Shown here: positions 62,261-64,000 of the stretch, in pieces
Numbering within the stretch: position 1 is the stretch's first letter
How the letters are laid out: the number at the start of each line of letters is the position of its first letter
From: Vibrio sp. CB1-14
GTDB taxonomy: Bacteria > Pseudomonadota > Gammaproteobacteria > Enterobacterales > Vibrionaceae
Length of the DNA: 64,000 bases
Reading direction: 5' to 3'
NCBI RefSeq assembly: GCF_040412085.2
Contig: NZ_CP115920.1
Coordinates: 3,348,001 to 3,412,000 of the forward strand
Position numbers and translations under genes: made by a program
The notes under the pieces: generated by a model
What the model saw: only the letters and a program-made list of their open reading frames with translations
Databases searched by the model: none
Told to the model about the DNA's origin: nothing

Positions 62261-63793
62261 ATGTCAGCTAAGAAGCCAATGGCTCTAGTGATTCTTGACG
62301 GTTGGGGTTACCGTGAAGACAACGCAAGCAACGCAATCAACAACGCAAAAACTCCAGTAATGGATAGCTTGTGGGCAAACAACCCACGTACTCTTATTTC
62401 GGCTTCTGGTATGGACGTAGGTCTGCCAGACGGTCAAATGGGTAATTCAGAAGTAGGTCACACTAACATCGGCGCTGGTCGTGTTGTTTATCAAGACCTA
62501 ACTCGCATCACTAAATCAATCGCTGACGGTGAGTTCACTCAGAACGAAGCGCTGGTTGCTGCTATCGATAAAGCAGTAGCAGCGGGTAAAGCGGTTCACC
62601 TAATGGGTCTTATGTCTCCAGGTGGCGTTCACTCTCACGAAGACCACATCTACGCAGCAGTTAAAATGGCTGCAGAACGTGGCGCTGAGAAAATCTACCT
62701 ACACTGCTTCCTAGACGGCCGTGACACGCCACCACGCAGCGCTGAAGGTTCACTAAAGCGTTTCGAAGAACTATTCGCTGAGCTTGGTAAAGGTCGCGTA
62801 GCGTCTCTTGTTGGCCGTTACTACGCAATGGATCGTGATAACAACTGGGATCGCGTACAAGTCGCTTACGATCTACTGACTCAAGGTAAAGCAGAGTTCA
62901 CTTTCGACACTGCAGTGGCTGGCCTTGAAGCGGCTTACGCTCGTGAAGAGAACGATGAGTTCGTTAAAGCAACGGCTATCAAAGCAGAAGGTCAAGAAGA
63001 TGCAGCGATCCAAGATGGCGACGCAGTTATCTTCATGAACTACCGTGCTGACCGTGCACGTCAAATCACTCGTACTTTCGTGCCTGAGTTTGATGGCTTT
63101 GAGCGCGCAGTATTCCCAGCGATCGACTTCGTAATGCTAACGCAATACGCAGCTGACATCCCACTATCTATCGCTTTCCCACCTGCGTCTCTAGAGAACA
63201 CATACGGTGAGTGGCTATCTAAAGAAGGCAAAACTCAGCTACGTATCTCTGAAACAGAGAAATACGCACACGTGACTTTCTTCTTCAACGGTGGTGTTGA
63301 GAGCGAATTTGACGGCGAAGAGCGCCAACTTGTTGCTTCACCAAAAGTTGCGACTTACGACCTACAACCAGAAATGAGCTCAGAAGAGCTCACTGAAAAG
63401 ATGGTTGCGGCTATCAAGTCTGGTAAGTACGACACTATCATCTGTAACTATCCAAACGCAGACATGGTTGGTCACACGGGTGTTTACGAAGCAGCTGAGC
63501 AAGCTATCGAAGCTCTAGATGCAAGCGTTGGCCAAGTAGTAGACGCTATTAAAGAAGTTGGCGGTCAAATGCTGATCACGGCTGACCACGGTAACGCAGA
63601 GATGATGGTAGACCCAGTGACTGGCGGTACGCACACTGCTCACACTAACCTACCAGTACCTCTAATCTACGTAGGTGACAAAGCGGTTGAGTTCAAAGAA
63701 GGCGGTAAACTGTCTGACCTTGCTCCAACGATGCTAGCAATGACTGACATGAAAATTCCAGCAGAGATGTCTGGTGACATTCTTGTTAAGTAA
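62261..63793 (+). CDS. gpmM: 2,3-bisphosphoglycerate-independent phosphoglycerate mutase
   Basis: GpmM interconverts 3- and 2-phosphoglycerate in glycolysis using two manganese ions. The 510 residues show the first metal ligand in ILDGWGYR (Asp13), the phosphoserine nucleophile in MGNSEVGH (Ser63), DGRDTPP, and the C-terminal metal site ADHGNAEMM. Length and start ([16 protein letters not shown]) are typical. Confidence 0.97.
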   Translation: MSAKKPMALVILDGWGYREDNASNAINNAKTPVMDSLWANNPRTLISASGMDVGLPDGQMGNSEVGHTNIGAGRVVYQDLTRITKSIADGEFTQNEALVAAIDKAVAAGKAVHLMGLMSPGGVHSHEDHIYAAVKMAAERGAEKIYLHCFLDGRDTPPRSAEGSLKRFEELFAELGKGRVASLVGRYYAMDRDNNWDRVQVAYDLLTQGKAEFTFDTAVAGLEAAYAREENDEFVKATAIKAEGQEDAAIQDGDAVIFMNYRADRARQITRTFVPEFDGFERAVFPAIDFVMLTQYAADIPLSIAFPPASLENTYGEWLSKEGKTQLRISETEKYAHVTFFFNGGVESEFDGEERQLVASPKVATYDLQPEMSSEELTEKMVAAIKSGKYDTIICNYPNADMVGHTGVYEAAEQAIEALDASVGQVVDAIKEVGGQMLITADHGNAEMMVDPVTGGTHTAHTNLPVPLIYVGDKAVEFKEGGKLSDLAPTMLAMTDMKIPAEMSGDILVK

Positions 63794-63814
63794 TCACTCT
63801 TGCTGAGATGATTC

Positions 63815-63845
63815 AAACGCCGGTGCCTGTGCATCGGCGTTTTTG
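63815..63845 (+). terminator. Terminator of gpmM
   Basis: AAACGCCGGTGC pairs with GCATCGGCGTTT over CTGT and is followed by Ts, 22 bp past the stop codon. Confidence 0.88.
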
Positions 63846-63898
63846 TTTGTACCTTTTTTATTTTGCGCTTTTTTTGCCTGAAAGGTGTCATGTATGGA

Positions 63899-63904
63899 TA
63901 TAAT
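63899..63904 (+). promoter_or_regulatory. Candidate promoter -10 near the right edge
   Basis: A consensus TATAAT on the plus strand lies about 100 bp before the window end, with TTGCCT 19 bp upstream (an unfavourable spacing). It could drive a gene outside the window. No gene is visible in 63,846-64,000. Confidence 0.35.
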
Positions 63905-64000
63905 GGCAACATCGCTTTGAAGGCACACATTTTGGTCTGTCGTAGTGAACTATCAATCAGTTATAGTTACTATGTTCCAGTATATAGAGCAAACTCTGTC

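Overview
The window looks like a stretch of the main chromosome of a gamma-proteobacterium of the family Vibrionaceae, most probably Vibrio. Supporting signs are the enterobacterial-type order of the S10, spc and str ribosomal operons, a tsaE-amiB-mutL-miaA-hfq-hflXKC block, a bfr-bfd pair beside the S10 operon, and a motX gene (polar-flagellar sodium motor) between rnr and purA. No species is assigned.

Layout. (1) 1-11,040, minus strand: the end of the spc operon (rplN to rpmJ, with secY), preceded by the S10 operon (rpsJ to rpsQ). The leftmost bases hold the promoter and first part of the S4-regulated alpha-operon leader. (2) 11,100-16,640, minus: bacterioferritin and its ferredoxin, then the str operon (rpsL-rpsG-fusA-tuf). 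(3) 16,700-26,830: the tusBCD sulfur relay and a YheO-type regulator, fkpA, a WD40 lipoprotein with slyX on the plus strand, rlmB, rnr, motX with its own flagellar sigma-28 promoter, purA and a DUF2065 gene. (4) 26,890-36,185, minus: the hflC-hflK-hflX-hfq-miaA-mutL-amiB-tsaE super-operon. (5) 36,455-39,600: queG, a 590-bp gene-free stretch with strong DnaA boxes, and an array of 13 alternating tRNA-Gly and initiator tRNA-Met genes, two of which are damaged. (6) 39,770-52,840: orn, rsgA, psd, two transporters, epmA, frdABCD, a small lipoprotein, efp/epmB and an MgtC-family gene. Elongation factor P and its two lysine-modifying enzymes flank the fumarate reductase operon. (7) 52,852-54,277: an IS4-family insertion sequence with a twice-frameshifted transposase. 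(8) 54,327-64,000: a secreted repeat protein, groESL with a heat-shock promoter, a MATE pump, cysE-gpsA-secB, a rhodanese-like membrane protein and gpmM.

Most of the window is conserved housekeeping DNA. I found no defence system, prophage, CRISPR array or biosynthetic island. The parts that deserve a second look are the IS that split a bidirectional terminator at its loop and left a 9-bp target duplication, the DnaA-box cluster in the same gene context as E. coli datA, the tRNA-Gly/fMet array with two corrupted initiator copies, several hairpins inside the ribosomal operons, and two dispersed-repeat-like elements.

All calls come from reading the sequence and from remembered family knowledge. 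No database search or folding program was run.
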